Shown one piece after another: positions 8,011-16,656 of a stretch of DNA of 29,188 nucleotides; within the stretch, counting starts at the first letter, position 1; each line of letters starts with the position of its first letter. The stretch comes from Candidatus Coatesiibacteriota bacterium. Lineage in GTDB: Bacteria > JAFGND01. The position numbers and the translations under genes were made by a program. Under the pieces are notes generated by a model. That model did not search any database, was not told the origin of the DNA, and saw nothing but the letters and a program-made list of their open reading frames with translations. The stretch spans positions 1-29,188 of the forward strand of contig JAFGND010000013.1 in the NCBI GenBank assembly GCA_016927185.1. Direction: 5' to 3'.

Positions 8011-8649
8011 TTGAAAACGACATTACCTGTAATTCTTACCTTTCTAGCTGGATTTCTTATGCTTTTTGGATTTTTCATCCCTCATTATCCATTTAATGAA
8101 CTTCAAAGCACAACACTTAATTGGGGAATGATTATAAGCGGATTCACAATGATTCTGGGAATAGCATCCTTGATTATTCACCACTACTTTAAAATCGCAA
8201 GAAAGGTTCGAGACTGGCAATTCTCGATAATAGTATATGTATCTTACCTTGCAGTTTTCATAGTTGGTATGGTATTTGGAATAAATAATGGTTTGGCACT
8301 AGATCCTACACCAACAGGCTTCGTCTATTTCTATGTTTTTGAACCTCTGCAAGCAACCATGTTCAGTTTGCTTGCCTTTTATATTGCTAGTGCTTCTTAC
8401 AGGGCATTCAGGGCAAGAAATTTCGAAGCAACATTATTGTTGATTGCTGCAATAATAGTAATGATAGGAAGGGTTCCTATTGGAAAAGCTATCTGGATAT
8501 ATTTTCCAGATATTGCAAACTGGATAATGACTGTTCCAAATGCTGCTGCTCAGAGAGGCATAATACTGGGAATAGCTCTTGGTGCAATCAGTATGAGTCT
8601 CAGGATATTGTTTGGTATTGAAAAACCATATATGGGAAGCAGCAAATAG
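8011..8649 (+). CDS. Multi-pass membrane protein of unknown function
   Basis: This 212-residue protein starts at a TTG codon preceded by AGGAG (8001-8005). I do not recognise the family. It has about six hydrophobic helices, near residues 5-24, 35-56, 70-92, 105-130, 140-158 and 185-205, with small charged loops. A conserved-looking TVPNAAAQRGIILGIALGAI segment precedes the last helix. It lies 12 bases after the DUF6754 gene and 8 bases before the next, so it probably forms part of the same membrane complex. Confidence 0.8.
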   Translation: MKTTLPVILTFLAGFLMLFGFFIPHYPFNELQSTTLNWGMIISGFTMILGIASLIIHHYFKIARKVRDWQFSIIVYVSYLAVFIVGMVFGINNGLALDPTPTGFVYFYVFEPLQATMFSLLAFYIASASYRAFRARNFEATLLLIAAIIVMIGRVPIGKAIWIYFPDIANWIMTVPNAAAQRGIILGIALGAISMSLRILFGIEKPYMGSSK

Positions 8650-8657
8650 GGGGAGAG

Positions 8658-9542
8658 ATGGATATTGTAAAATTAATGAAAATAGACAGAAGGATTTTGT
8701 TTGTATTCATATTTCTTTCTGTTCTCATTCCTTTCTTTCTGAAATGTAATATTCCTGTGGGAGAATCTCCTGAGACTGAAGCTCTTTTCAGGTACATAGA
8801 CAATCTACCAGAGGGTAGTATTATTCTAATATCAACTGATTATGATATGGCATCCAGACCGGAATTATATCCCATGGCTAAAGCAATTATAAGGCATGCC
8901 TTCATGAAAGGACATAAGATAGTATCTATCTGTTTATGGCCTAATGGAGTTGGTCTTGCAGAAAATTCTGTAACTGAAGTAGCAGCAAAACTTAATGAAA
9001 AAAGACCGGAAGATAAGAAATTAAGGCATGGCAAGGATTATCTTATAACTGGTTATCGTGCTGGAGTAGCAATAGTAATAATGAGTATAGGGGATTCATT
9101 TTCCAGGACATTTGGTACATGTGCATCCATAACGGAGAATATAGATGGAAAAAAGACAACTATCCCATCTATTTCTCTGGATGATCATCACAGGCTTCCG
9201 ATAATGAAGAATATAAAGAATTATGATTCTTTTAAATTAACAATTCCCTTTGCTGCAGGAGCATCAGTTGATGCATGGATAGAGTTTGCAGGAGCTCGAT
9301 ATCATCAACCTGTTGCACTGGGTGTAACTGCAGTAAGTGCACCTAGATATTATCCCTTCTTTCCAAATCAAATAGTTGGATTGGTAGGAGGATTGAAAGG
9401 CGCAGCAGAATATGAGAATCTTATAAAGAATCCTGACTGGGCAACAAAAGGAATGGATGCGCAATCAGCTGCTCATATTCTTATTATTCTTTTCATTATA
9501 ATAGGAAATATCGCTTATTTTATTTCAATAAAGAAGAAATAG
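8658..9542 (+). CDS. Membrane-anchored extracytoplasmic protein of unknown function
   Basis: A 294-residue protein with an N-terminal anchor helix (about 12-28), a large soluble domain, and a C-terminal helix (about 272-288) ending in KKK. The soluble part starts with a Rossmann-like strand-helix-strand pattern (GSIILISTDYDMASR, then a helix, then KIVSICLWPNG). It ends with a PNQIVGLVGGLKGAAEYENL motif. No catalytic motif is evident. GGGGGAGAG precedes the ATG. Third gene of the DUF6754 operon, with 8- and 6-base gaps to its neighbours. Topology suggests both termini are cytoplasmic and the domain is outside. Confidence 0.8.
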   Translation: MDIVKLMKIDRRILFVFIFLSVLIPFFLKCNIPVGESPETEALFRYIDNLPEGSIILISTDYDMASRPELYPMAKAIIRHAFMKGHKIVSICLWPNGVGLAENSVTEVAAKLNEKRPEDKKLRHGKDYLITGYRAGVAIVIMSIGDSFSRTFGTCASITENIDGKKTTIPSISLDDHHRLPIMKNIKNYDSFKLTIPFAAGASVDAWIEFAGARYHQPVALGVTAVSAPRYYPFFPNQIVGLVGGLKGAAEYENLIKNPDWATKGMDAQSAAHILIILFIIIGNIAYFISIKKK

Positions 9543-9548
9543 GGGGAG

Positions 9549-10499
9549 ATGATGTCACCAGTAGTTATTATAGGAATTTGGTTTGCTGCAGGATTAACAC
9601 TCTGTATCTACTCCTTTTTATATAAAGACAATGTCTTTTACAAAATAGCAGAACATGTTTATGTAGGAAGTTCAGCGGCTTACATTACTGTTGTAGCATG
9701 GTATAATATAATGGTTCCACAGGTAATCAGACCATTGTTTTATGGAGATGTTAATACGGGACAGCATAGTTTCATCTTGATTATCCCTACCATTCTTGGA
9801 ATACTTATGCTTACAAGATTCTCATCAAAATATAGCTGGCTTTCCAGAATACCCATGTCAATAGTATTTGGAATGGGTGCAGGAATGGCGATTACAGGTG
9901 TAGTTCAGGCTTTCATTATTCCTCAAATAAAAGATACTATTGCAAATTCACCAGTGATAAAGATAGGAGCTATGAAAATAAGCACTGACAGGAAAGATTT
10001 ATTGATACTGCTTGATAACAAGGACATCACACCAAAGGGAAATGAGATTACAGTAGGAAATCTGACTGCCACTCAGCATATGCTTATTGTAAAGGAATCA
10101 GCTGGTAAGTTGATTTTTGCAAAGCCAATACTTGTTGCTTCAGGACAGACAAGCGAAGTAGCAATAGAAAAGGATGAAGTCAAAGTAATCAAGCAGGCAG
10201 ACCCTAAGGATATGGCTAAGTTTCCTGGAAGGAAGAATAATTTTGGTTTTGCACTAAGTAACAGCCTGTTTCTTAATCTTGATTTCATACTTGTTTTTAT
10301 AGGAGTTTTGACAACCCTGTTTTATTTCTACTTTTCAACTCCACACACAGGGGTGGTGGGAAAACTAGCCAAGGTAGGTATTGGTTTCATTATGGTAAGT
10401 TTTGGAGCTTCTTTCGGATTTACAGTAATGGCTCGTATATCGCTTCTTATTGGAAGGGTACAATTCCTGCTTGTGGACTGGCTGCACCTTATTAAATAA
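9549..10499 (+). CDS. Multi-pass membrane protein with central soluble domain, unknown function
   Basis: This 316-residue protein has about four N-terminal helices (3-23, 37-58, 75-92, 100-123), a soluble beta-rich insert of roughly 110 residues (125-238), and about three further helices (240-262, 272-310). The second ATG (9552) is better spaced from GGGGGAG than the first. I do not recognise the family. The insert resembles a small extracytoplasmic beta-domain by its alternating hydrophobic pattern, but that is only a guess. Fourth gene of the DUF6754 operon. Confidence 0.8.
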   Translation: MMSPVVIIGIWFAAGLTLCIYSFLYKDNVFYKIAEHVYVGSSAAYITVVAWYNIMVPQVIRPLFYGDVNTGQHSFILIIPTILGILMLTRFSSKYSWLSRIPMSIVFGMGAGMAITGVVQAFIIPQIKDTIANSPVIKIGAMKISTDRKDLLILLDNKDITPKGNEITVGNLTATQHMLIVKESAGKLIFAKPILVASGQTSEVAIEKDEVKVIKQADPKDMAKFPGRKNNFGFALSNSLFLNLDFILVFIGVLTTLFYFYFSTPHTGVVGKLAKVGIGFIMVSFGASFGFTVMARISLLIGRVQFLLVDWLHLIK

Positions 10500-10525
10500 A
10501 ACAGAATTACTGGCAGCAACAGCTG

Positions 10526-11848
10526 ATGGAATTATTTGTATCAGAAGATGAATTACAGGCTTTCTTGCTTGTTTCTGAAGATGAAGCTGATTCAATCACC
10601 TTCAAAGGCATAATCAACTTTCTTGCAGAAAAGAAGATAATAGCTGGTATCCTTTACAACAATATAAAAAAAATAATTGATGATAAGCATTTCAACAAGA
10701 AGATATTAGTTGCCCAGGGTTCAAGAATGATACCTCTTGATAATACCTCCATAAGATTACTTGTATTTGAAGAGGAAACCTATAGTGATGGAAAAGCGGT
10801 TTGTGAAGGACATCCAGGAGTAAATGTAGTAAAAGGCCAGATTCTGGCAGTGAAAACAGGAAAAGGACAACAGGGCTTCAATATTCATGGTGAAATAGAA
10901 CACATGCAAATAAAAAACGATATTCCTTTCCCTGCAGGTGATGGAACAGAAGTTCTTAAAACTGATAGCAGGATATTAGTTGCTTCATGGAATGGATTTG
11001 CAGTTTTCAAGGAGAACAAGATATTCGTGGAGAAGCAGCTTATAATTCACGGTAATGCAGATAAAAGCACAGGAAACATCTTTTTTGTTGGCAATGCAAT
11101 TATTGATGGAGATGTTTCACAGGGAATATCAATTGAAATATGGGGGAATACAAGAATTAATGGAAGAATTGATGATTCCATTCTAAAATCGTGTGGTGAT
11201 TTGTTTGTATCAGGAGATATTCTGGAAAGTGAAATAGAAGTTAACAGTAATATAAACTGCAAATCGATAATTAATTCATCAGTAAAATCGAGAGGAAAAG
11301 TAGAAGTATCAAATAAAGTGAAAGATTCTGAGATTGTTACTTCAGACTGGATTGAAATAAAAGGAGAATTGATAAAATCAAGTGTTTCAGCAACAAAAGG
11401 GATAAAGGTATTCAAGGTGAAAGGAGAATCTAGCCTTGAAATCGGTTTGAATCCAATAATTGAAGCAGAAATTACTGATAAAGTCAGATTGCTCGAAGAA
11501 ATTTCTACAAATAGAATGCTGATAAAAAAGAATATAGAGATTTTAAAGAGGATTTTAAAATCAAATTATCAATATGATGAAGATGCATTAGCGAATTGCA
11601 TAAATTTGATATCAAATCCACCACTTGATATTGACCTGGGAAATAAGCTATCACTTAATCTATTTAATCTATATATGCTTGAGAAGAGAGAAGAGGAAGT
11701 AAGGAATGATTTGAAAGTGGAGCATGGAATATATCCTGATGCCAGAATAGAGATTGAAGATTCAATAGAACCTCCCGTAGAAATTCTTCTTGGCAAGAAA
11801 AGAATGACTATTCTTGAAGACACGGGAAACTGCATTTTCACTATCTGA
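10526..11848 (+). CDS. DUF342 / FapA-like protein
   Basis: This 440-residue protein resembles the DUF342 (FapA) family, whose members build a right-handed beta-helix and are usually cytoplasmic; their role is poorly defined. The core has short glycine/serine repeats of beta-helix type (NIFFVGNAIIDGDVSQG, GNTRINGRIDDS, GDLFVSGDILESEIE) at about residues 180-300. A charged helical segment (about 310-345) and a C-terminal extension follow. The N-terminal 75 residues are specific to this protein. No strong ribosome binding site precedes the ATG, which lies 26 bases after the previous gene. The glycosyltransferase follows one base after its stop. Confidence 0.8.
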   Translation: MELFVSEDELQAFLLVSEDEADSITFKGIINFLAEKKIIAGILYNNIKKIIDDKHFNKKILVAQGSRMIPLDNTSIRLLVFEEETYSDGKAVCEGHPGVNVVKGQILAVKTGKGQQGFNIHGEIEHMQIKNDIPFPAGDGTEVLKTDSRILVASWNGFAVFKENKIFVEKQLIIHGNADKSTGNIFFVGNAIIDGDVSQGISIEIWGNTRINGRIDDSILKSCGDLFVSGDILESEIEVNSNINCKSIINSSVKSRGKVEVSNKVKDSEIVTSDWIEIKGELIKSSVSATKGIKVFKVKGESSLEIGLNPIIEAEITDKVRLLEEISTNRMLIKKNIEILKRILKSNYQYDEDALANCINLISNPPLDIDLGNKLSLNLFNLYMLEKREEEVRNDLKVEHGIYPDARIEIEDSIEPPVEILLGKKRMTILEDTGNCIFTI

Positions 11849-11849
11849 T

Positions 11850-12719
11850 ATGCTTCCAGTAACTTTATATGTACCTTTTTATAATGCAAGCAGAACAATA
11901 GAGAAAGTAATCAAGGGAATTCTGGAACTTGAACCAAAACCTGAAAGAGTTATTTTAATAAACGATGGTAGCAAGGAAGAACTTCCTTTCAGAAATGATA
12001 AATATCCAATAGAAATAATAAGACATCCTGTTAATCAAGGGCTTGCAAGAGCAAGAAACACTGCATTAAATAATTGCTTGAGTGAATATATTGCCTCTCT
12101 GGATTCAGATGTGATACCAGAAAAAAACTGGTTGGGAATACTGTTTTCAAAAATAGACAAATCAGACAAGATTGCAGGTTCTGGTGGATACTTGAAGGAA
12201 GTTAACCTGGAAAGTATGGCTGACAGATGGAGAGCTAAACATAGAATGCAGCACTGGGGTAATTGTGAAATTCTAAATCCTGGTTTTCTTGCTGGTGCCA
12301 ATACTTTATTCAAAACCAGTGTTTTGAAAAAGATTGGCGGATATAATGAAGAGTTGAGAACTAACAGCGAGGATGTAGATATTTCAAGAAGAATCATGAA
12401 AGAAGGCTTCGATTTGATTTATACTCCTGATGCTGAAGCATTACATCTAAGGAAAGACAATATTATTAGTATTCTCAGAATGGACTTTGCCTGGTCACTT
12501 TTGTCATACAAAGAAGATGGTAAATATAGATCAATCAAGGATTTATTAAGGCTGAACTATTTGAAAACAAGGCATTTAATGCATCTGGATTACATTGACA
12601 AAGACTATTCTTTCTTAATTATAGACATAATCTTAGGTATTTATACTTTTTACAAAGATATAGGGGTTTATTCTTCCAATTCTGACAATTCTGAAAGTGC
12701 CGGATATTCAGTCAGATAG
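11850..12719 (+). CDS. Family 2 glycosyltransferase
   Basis: A 289-residue GT-A fold glycosyltransferase that would transfer a sugar from a nucleotide donor, probably to a surface glycan; donor and acceptor cannot be told. Signatures are VTLYVPFYNASRTIEKVI at the start, ILINDGS, the metal-binding SLDSDVIPE (DxD), the acceptor-loop GFLAGANTLFKTSVLKKIGG, and NSEDVDISRRI. There is no membrane helix. The ATG at 11850 lies one base after the upstream stop (TGATATG); a TTG further upstream lies inside the FapA-like gene and is less likely. The last 52 bases overlap the convergent gene on the other strand. Confidence 0.9.
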   Translation: MLPVTLYVPFYNASRTIEKVIKGILELEPKPERVILINDGSKEELPFRNDKYPIEIIRHPVNQGLARARNTALNNCLSEYIASLDSDVIPEKNWLGILFSKIDKSDKIAGSGGYLKEVNLESMADRWRAKHRMQHWGNCEILNPGFLAGANTLFKTSVLKKIGGYNEELRTNSEDVDISRRIMKEGFDLIYTPDAEALHLRKDNIISILRMDFAWSLLSYKEDGKYRSIKDLLRLNYLKTRHLMHLDYIDKDYSFLIIDIILGIYTFYKDIGVYSSNSDNSESAGYSVR

Positions 12720-14245
12720 TTCTTTTTTTCCTTTTCGGCAATTTCACATTCCTTTTCTAAACCATCAATTATCTTATCTCTGGTCCTGAATTCAGCTTCT
12801 CTTGTTTTCAGATTCTGATTGAGGGTTCTCAGCTCAGCTTTTATTTTTGCAAGTTCCTCAAGTTCATTAATAACCTCTTCCTTGATATAATTCCTCAATA
12901 CATCTTGTTCATTTGTTTCCCATGCAACAAGCAAATGATCAATAATCTCCTTGATTTCAGCTCTTATGTCATTTTCCAGTTTTTTTATTTCCTGATTCTT
13001 GAATATTGATGTGATATGGCTTGAAAGTCTATCCCAGAGTTCAGGGCTTTTCTCAGATTTCTCTATTTCTTCCTTGAGAAGAGTAATATTCGAGGAAATC
13101 GCTGTTATCCTTCCAACCTCGTTTTCAAAACCAAGACTTGCTAATGCATCTCTCTCTTCAATTTGATTAAAAAAATACTCAAAAATTTCAACCTGCGTTT
13201 CCCATTTATCCTTCTCTATTTCCTTAATCTTATTTCTTGTTTCTTCAATATCCATTTTTGTGGAGTTTTGCTGGGCTTCAATTTCTGAGAGTATTTTTCT
13301 TGATATTCTTAAGGATTCGCTTATGTCAGTATATTGCCTTTCTAAATTTGAATAGAAAGATAATGCCTGTGTAATTGTTGAGGTTTTTCTATCCTTTAGA
13401 TAGGTAATTGGTGATAAAGTTATTTGAGTCAGAACCAGAGGCATTATTTTCCTCTTTATATTCTGTGATGACCAATTGATAATTGCCTGTTGTCCAACAG
13501 CTACAGTTACAAATCCAGTGTTCAAAAGCATTGCAATCCCAGGATTAAGATGATATTTGTCGTCTATTCCAATAGTATAACCCCAGAGATTATTGAATTT
13601 TCCCAGAGCAATCATGAAATCGGTGTATGCAGTCGTTCCTGAATAGTCAATCAATCTATAGAAATAGGATCCCAGTCTTTCATCAAGAAAGCTTTCCATC
13701 ATAAGCTCTGGGCTGTAATTTTTTGCCGATGCTGCACCTGCAAGAAATGCAATCTGCTCCTGAGGTCTATCCTTGAAATAGTCTTTTATTGTATCAAGCA
13801 TATAATCCCTGCTAGTATCTTTTATTCCCATTATCCTGTTTTTAAGATTGACGAAAAATTTGTTAAGCTCCCATTCTACTAATTTATCAGTAGATGTCTC
13901 ATCTTTCATTAATGAATCTGATTCAGATATTATTTTCATAGTTTCTTTTACAATGGTTTTGGCATTTGATTGAAGATCAGCTTCTGCTCTGTAAACTGTA
14001 TTGGGAATATTCAGTATTTGATTCCATTCAAAAAAGAGTTTTAAAATAAGTTCACCTTTGTCTTTGTTCAAATATTTATTCAAAGACGAAAATATGTCTT
14101 TCTGAAAAGATTCAGTATCTTCCCTGTTTATGAAATCGAAAACTTTTCTTGTCCATATCCTTGTTGGTTCAAAATTTCTGAAAAAAACATAAATGGCTAT
14201 TAGTTCTTCTATATCTCTTGCGATTAGTGAATCAAAGAAATCCAT
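12668..14245 (-). CDS. Large coiled-coil protein of unknown function
   Basis: This 525-residue protein is not recognised. The first 200 residues are helical, with acidic and aromatic-rich segments. A moderately hydrophobic patch lies at about 235-280 (PGIAMLLNTGFVTVAVGQQA and MPLVLTQITLSPI), perhaps a membrane-association or globular core. From about residue 295 to the end it is almost continuous charged heptad-like coiled coil (IEETRNKIKEIEKDKWETQ and similar). There is no signal peptide. The ATG at 14245 is chosen because AAAGG sits 6 bases upstream; the frame stays open to a TTG at 14299. Its 3' end overlaps the glycosyltransferase on the other strand. Confidence 0.75.
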   Translation of the reverse strand: MDFFDSLIARDIEELIAIYVFFRNFEPTRIWTRKVFDFINREDTESFQKDIFSSLNKYLNKDKGELILKLFFEWNQILNIPNTVYRAEADLQSNAKTIVKETMKIISESDSLMKDETSTDKLVEWELNKFFVNLKNRIMGIKDTSRDYMLDTIKDYFKDRPQEQIAFLAGAASAKNYSPELMMESFLDERLGSYFYRLIDYSGTTAYTDFMIALGKFNNLWGYTIGIDDKYHLNPGIAMLLNTGFVTVAVGQQAIINWSSQNIKRKIMPLVLTQITLSPITYLKDRKTSTITQALSFYSNLERQYTDISESLRISRKILSEIEAQQNSTKMDIEETRNKIKEIEKDKWETQVEIFEYFFNQIEERDALASLGFENEVGRITAISSNITLLKEEIEKSEKSPELWDRLSSHITSIFKNQEIKKLENDIRAEIKEIIDHLLVAWETNEQDVLRNYIKEEVINELEELAKIKAELRTLNQNLKTREAEFRTRDKIIDGLEKECEIAEKEKKNYLTEYPALSELSELEE

Positions 14246-14413
14246 ATCATTCCTTTCATTGTCTTCTGGCAAATAGCAATTTTCAAAGTGTTTTGTCAAG
14301 CAAAGATATTTGATTTAGTAATTATTCGACAATATCAGGATATAGAATGCTTGACAAATTTGTTTGTAAATAGGCTTTAAACAGCTGGTTTTCATTGCTA
14401 TCTGGAGGAATGT

Positions 14414-14668
14414 ATGTATTTAGCTTTAGCAAAATTTCTTTTTAGCAAGAAGCATTTCATGAAGTCAAAGAAAGTGCTAATGACATTTTTTAATCATTTA
14501 GGAAGAATTCCCATCTTTTTGGCAATTATACCTGGAATCCTTATAGTTGTAGTTGCGATAGCTTTCTTTGTAATAAAGAAAATCAGACCTTCTTCTGAAA
14601 ATCTTGAAGACAAATATCATAATCCTGAAGCTGCTCCAGATATTATTACTCCTGAAGATTCAGAATAA
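14414..14668 (+). CDS. Small single-pass membrane protein
   Basis: An 84-residue protein with GGAGG 5 bases before the ATG. The N-terminal half is basic (SKKHFMKSKK), then one strong membrane helix (about 34-54, ILIVVVAIAFFVIKK) and a charged, proline-containing acidic tail. The positive-inside rule is ambiguous because both flanks are basic. Not recognised. First of four closely spaced small genes; a TTGACA box lies at 14351-14356. Confidence 0.6.
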   Translation: MYLALAKFLFSKKHFMKSKKVLMTFFNHLGRIPIFLAIIPGILIVVVAIAFFVIKKIRPSSENLEDKYHNPEAAPDIITPEDSE

Positions 14669-14695
14669 CAAGATTAGATATTTTAAAGGACTAAG

Positions 14696-14824
14696 ATGAC
14701 GAAATATTTAGTTCCCGGAATAATAATTTTAGCTGTTTTTGGATTTATAGGATTTATACTGTTCTGGTTCTGGAATGAAGAATATGCGGATAAAATCAAG
14801 TCATGCCTGGGAGCAGCACGGTGA
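14696..14824 (+). CDS. 42-residue membrane peptide
   Basis: A short frame starting MTKYLVPGIIILAVFGFIGF, with AAAGGA 5 bases before the ATG. Residues 5-26 form one hydrophobic helix and the rest is a short charged tail with one Cys. Its stop overlaps the GTG of the next small frame as GTGA, the arrangement of a coupled operon. That overlap and the clean ribosome binding site support a real gene. Not recognised. Confidence 0.5.
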   Translation: MTKYLVPGIIILAVFGFIGFILFWFWNEEYADKIKSCLGAAR

Positions 14825-14919
14825 TTTTCTTTGAACAGCTAAATGAGTGGTTATCTGATTATCTTAGTATTAGAGGGAACAAGCTTTTTATAAAGGAAGA
14901 CATTGTAATAAAAGGCTGA
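14821..14919 (+). CDS. 32-residue small protein (GTG start)
   Basis: This frame begins at a GTG overlapping the previous stop (GTGA), with GGGAG 7 bases upstream. It encodes a soluble peptide with an amphipathic FFEQLNEWLSDYLSIRG segment. It ends with two tandem stops (TGATGA) and the next gene's ATG follows at once in the same frame, so the two could once have been one longer gene. It is short and unsupported by homology. Confidence 0.35.
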   Translation: MIFFEQLNEWLSDYLSIRGNKLFIKEDIVIKG

Positions 14920-14922
14920 TGA

Positions 14923-15159
14923 ATGGCATATAAAGCACCGTTAGGTTTAACGGAGCAAGCAGGTATTGAAGGAGAGTTTGTTGCAGCTAAATCAGACCTG
15001 GTAGAAATTTTCATAGAAAAAAGTCTTTACCTTAAAGTTCCCGATTTTACCAGCGAAATAAAATTTCACATTCAGGGATATGGCATGTTCAGAATAAAAT
15101 TCAAGCCTTCACCTAAATCAAGGCAATTTGATAATGTGGAGTTTGTTCTATTCAACTAA
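14923..15159 (+). CDS. 78-residue soluble protein of unknown function
   Basis: A small protein without membrane helices, rich in alternating hydrophobic residues (VEIFIEKSLYLKVPDF, IKFHIQGYGMFRIKF), which suggests a compact beta-sheet domain. AAAGG lies 7 bases before the ATG. It directly follows the tandem TGATGA that ends the previous small frame. Its last 12 bases overlap the convergent gene from the right. Not recognised. Confidence 0.55.
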   Translation: MAYKAPLGLTEQAGIEGEFVAAKSDLVEIFIEKSLYLKVPDFTSEIKFHIQGYGMFRIKFKPSPKSRQFDNVEFVLFN

Positions 15160-16656
15160 TTCCATTCTGCAGTTTTTCAGTTCATAAGGAGATGAAGTCA
15201 TTTCATGTCCCTCTTTTCCAATTCTTAAAGGTTTCATGATAGTGAATTTACTCGCTGGAAGCAGGTAGAAAAACGTTTCGGGTTTATTTCTATCTGTTGA
15301 TCTTTCATAGAATTTCAAATATATGAGATCAGAATCTCTCAGTTTTCCCCCACCTGCATAATACGAATTATCTAAAATATCGTATTCATTAAATATGTAA
15401 ATTTTATCATTCAAATTCTTGCTTAAAAACAGCCTGTTTTCTTCAATGTGAATTAAAACATAGTTTCCCTGCCCAAGCGGAATTATTTCCTTTTCATCAT
15501 ACAGTCTATTCATCTGTATCCTCTTTACGATTTTTCCTCTGTCATCAAGGATTTCCAATATCCTGCCATTCAAAGCATATCCACCATTTAGATAATCCAA
15601 TGATTCATATAACATTATAATCATGCATAGAAACAAGGTTACTAACATGCTTATACATAATCTCTTTATTAAAAGGTTATTTTTCCCTTCCCTTTTAATT
15701 ATCATATTTAAAGGTTTTAAGCTTAATATCTCATCGTTCAGGTCTTTGATTATTAATAAGCTATTTCTTCTGAGATTCTTTATGTTTGTTTTCTGATGAG
15801 ATGGTAATGTATGGTATCTCAATCCTTCATCAGTAACAATCTGGCTTAATTCAGCTAAAGGAATATCTTCTATTTCCACTTTTTCATTTATTTCTCCATA
15901 AACAAGAGTGTCCTGGGATATTTCAAGCCTGAACACAGATTGTGATTTGTTTGCTATATGGCATAAATACAGAAAAAGGATAGGCAAATCAAGCTGAGAC
16001 TGAACGGTAAGAGGCAGGTTTTCGAAAACAAGATGCTCTTCTTCGTTAACCTCAGTTACTTTATCATTCAGGATATTTCTAGCTATTTTCTTGAGATCAT
16101 TCAATCTAGAACTCCATATCTTTGGATTCTTGTCTTCAAGATCAGGTTTTGCATGAAGCCTGAATGCAAATCCCTTTTCAAATAAGGTATTATACTGCAA
16201 TGCAAAACATTTCAAACTACTGCTTGTGGAAATTATGTTATGCCATTCATATTCCTTGTTTCTTATCCAGTCTTGGTATCCGTCTTTTATTATGCTTTGC
16301 TGAATCTCATGCACGCTTTTGGGGGAAACAATACTATTATTGTTTAATAGTTCTCTTGCTTTTTCAAAATCACTGGACCTTACTTTTGCATAAGCAATAG
16401 TATTGTAAAATTTCCTTGTAAAATCACTTCTAAAACTATAACTTTCTTCTATCACCTTTCTGCATTTCTCAAGTATTCTTATTGATATGAAGTCTGAATT
16501 CAGATACTTGTTAAGCTCAAAAATAAGGCTTTGAAAAAGGAATTCTGTTTCAATGAAATCCTTTGTTTTCTCATATTCTTCAAGAATCATCAAAATTCTA
16601 TTTATGTTATCATTTGTTTCAGCCAGAAGAGACTTAAGATTATAAATACTAATCAT
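15148..16656 (-). CDS. Single-pass membrane protein with degenerate Lon-like domain (paralogue of upstream gene)
   Basis: A 502-residue protein with a helical N-terminal part, a Lon-protease-like (S16) fold at about 150-290, a membrane helix at about 333-350, and a beta-rich C-terminal domain that is probably extracytoplasmic. The S16 assignment comes from lining it up with the upstream gene: RLNDLKKIARNIL, NLPLTVQSQLDLPILFLYL and DEGLRYHTLPS match RFTERAESIAKKTL, VLPSIHGNSLGFGLTTSFI and NGITNIYFPS in position and spacing. The Ser position is Gln221 and the Lys position is about Leu270, so no protease activity is expected. The start at 16656 overlaps the upstream gene by 8 bases; an ATG three codons earlier has no room for a ribosome site. 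Confidence 0.7.
   Translation of the reverse strand: MISIYNLKSLLAETNDNINRILMILEEYEKTKDFIETEFLFQSLIFELNKYLNSDFISIRILEKCRKVIEESYSFRSDFTRKFYNTIAYAKVRSSDFEKARELLNNNSIVSPKSVHEIQQSIIKDGYQDWIRNKEYEWHNIISTSSSLKCFALQYNTLFEKGFAFRLHAKPDLEDKNPKIWSSRLNDLKKIARNILNDKVTEVNEEEHLVFENLPLTVQSQLDLPILFLYLCHIANKSQSVFRLEISQDTLVYGEINEKVEIEDIPLAELSQIVTDEGLRYHTLPSHQKTNIKNLRRNSLLIIKDLNDEILSLKPLNMIIKREGKNNLLIKRLCISMLVTLFLCMIIMLYESLDYLNGGYALNGRILEILDDRGKIVKRIQMNRLYDEKEIIPLGQGNYVLIHIEENRLFLSKNLNDKIYIFNEYDILDNSYYAGGGKLRDSDLIYLKFYERSTDRNKPETFFYLLPASKFTIMKPLRIGKEGHEMTSSPYELKNCRMELVE

Noticed and set aside
14821-15159. A selenoprotein read through the in-frame TGA at 14917
   Set aside because: tRNA-Sec makes selenoproteins possible, and the frame continues past the stop. 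But there are two tandem TGA codons followed at once by an ATG with its own ribosome site, and I see no SECIS-like hairpin just after the TGA. Two separate small genes are simpler.
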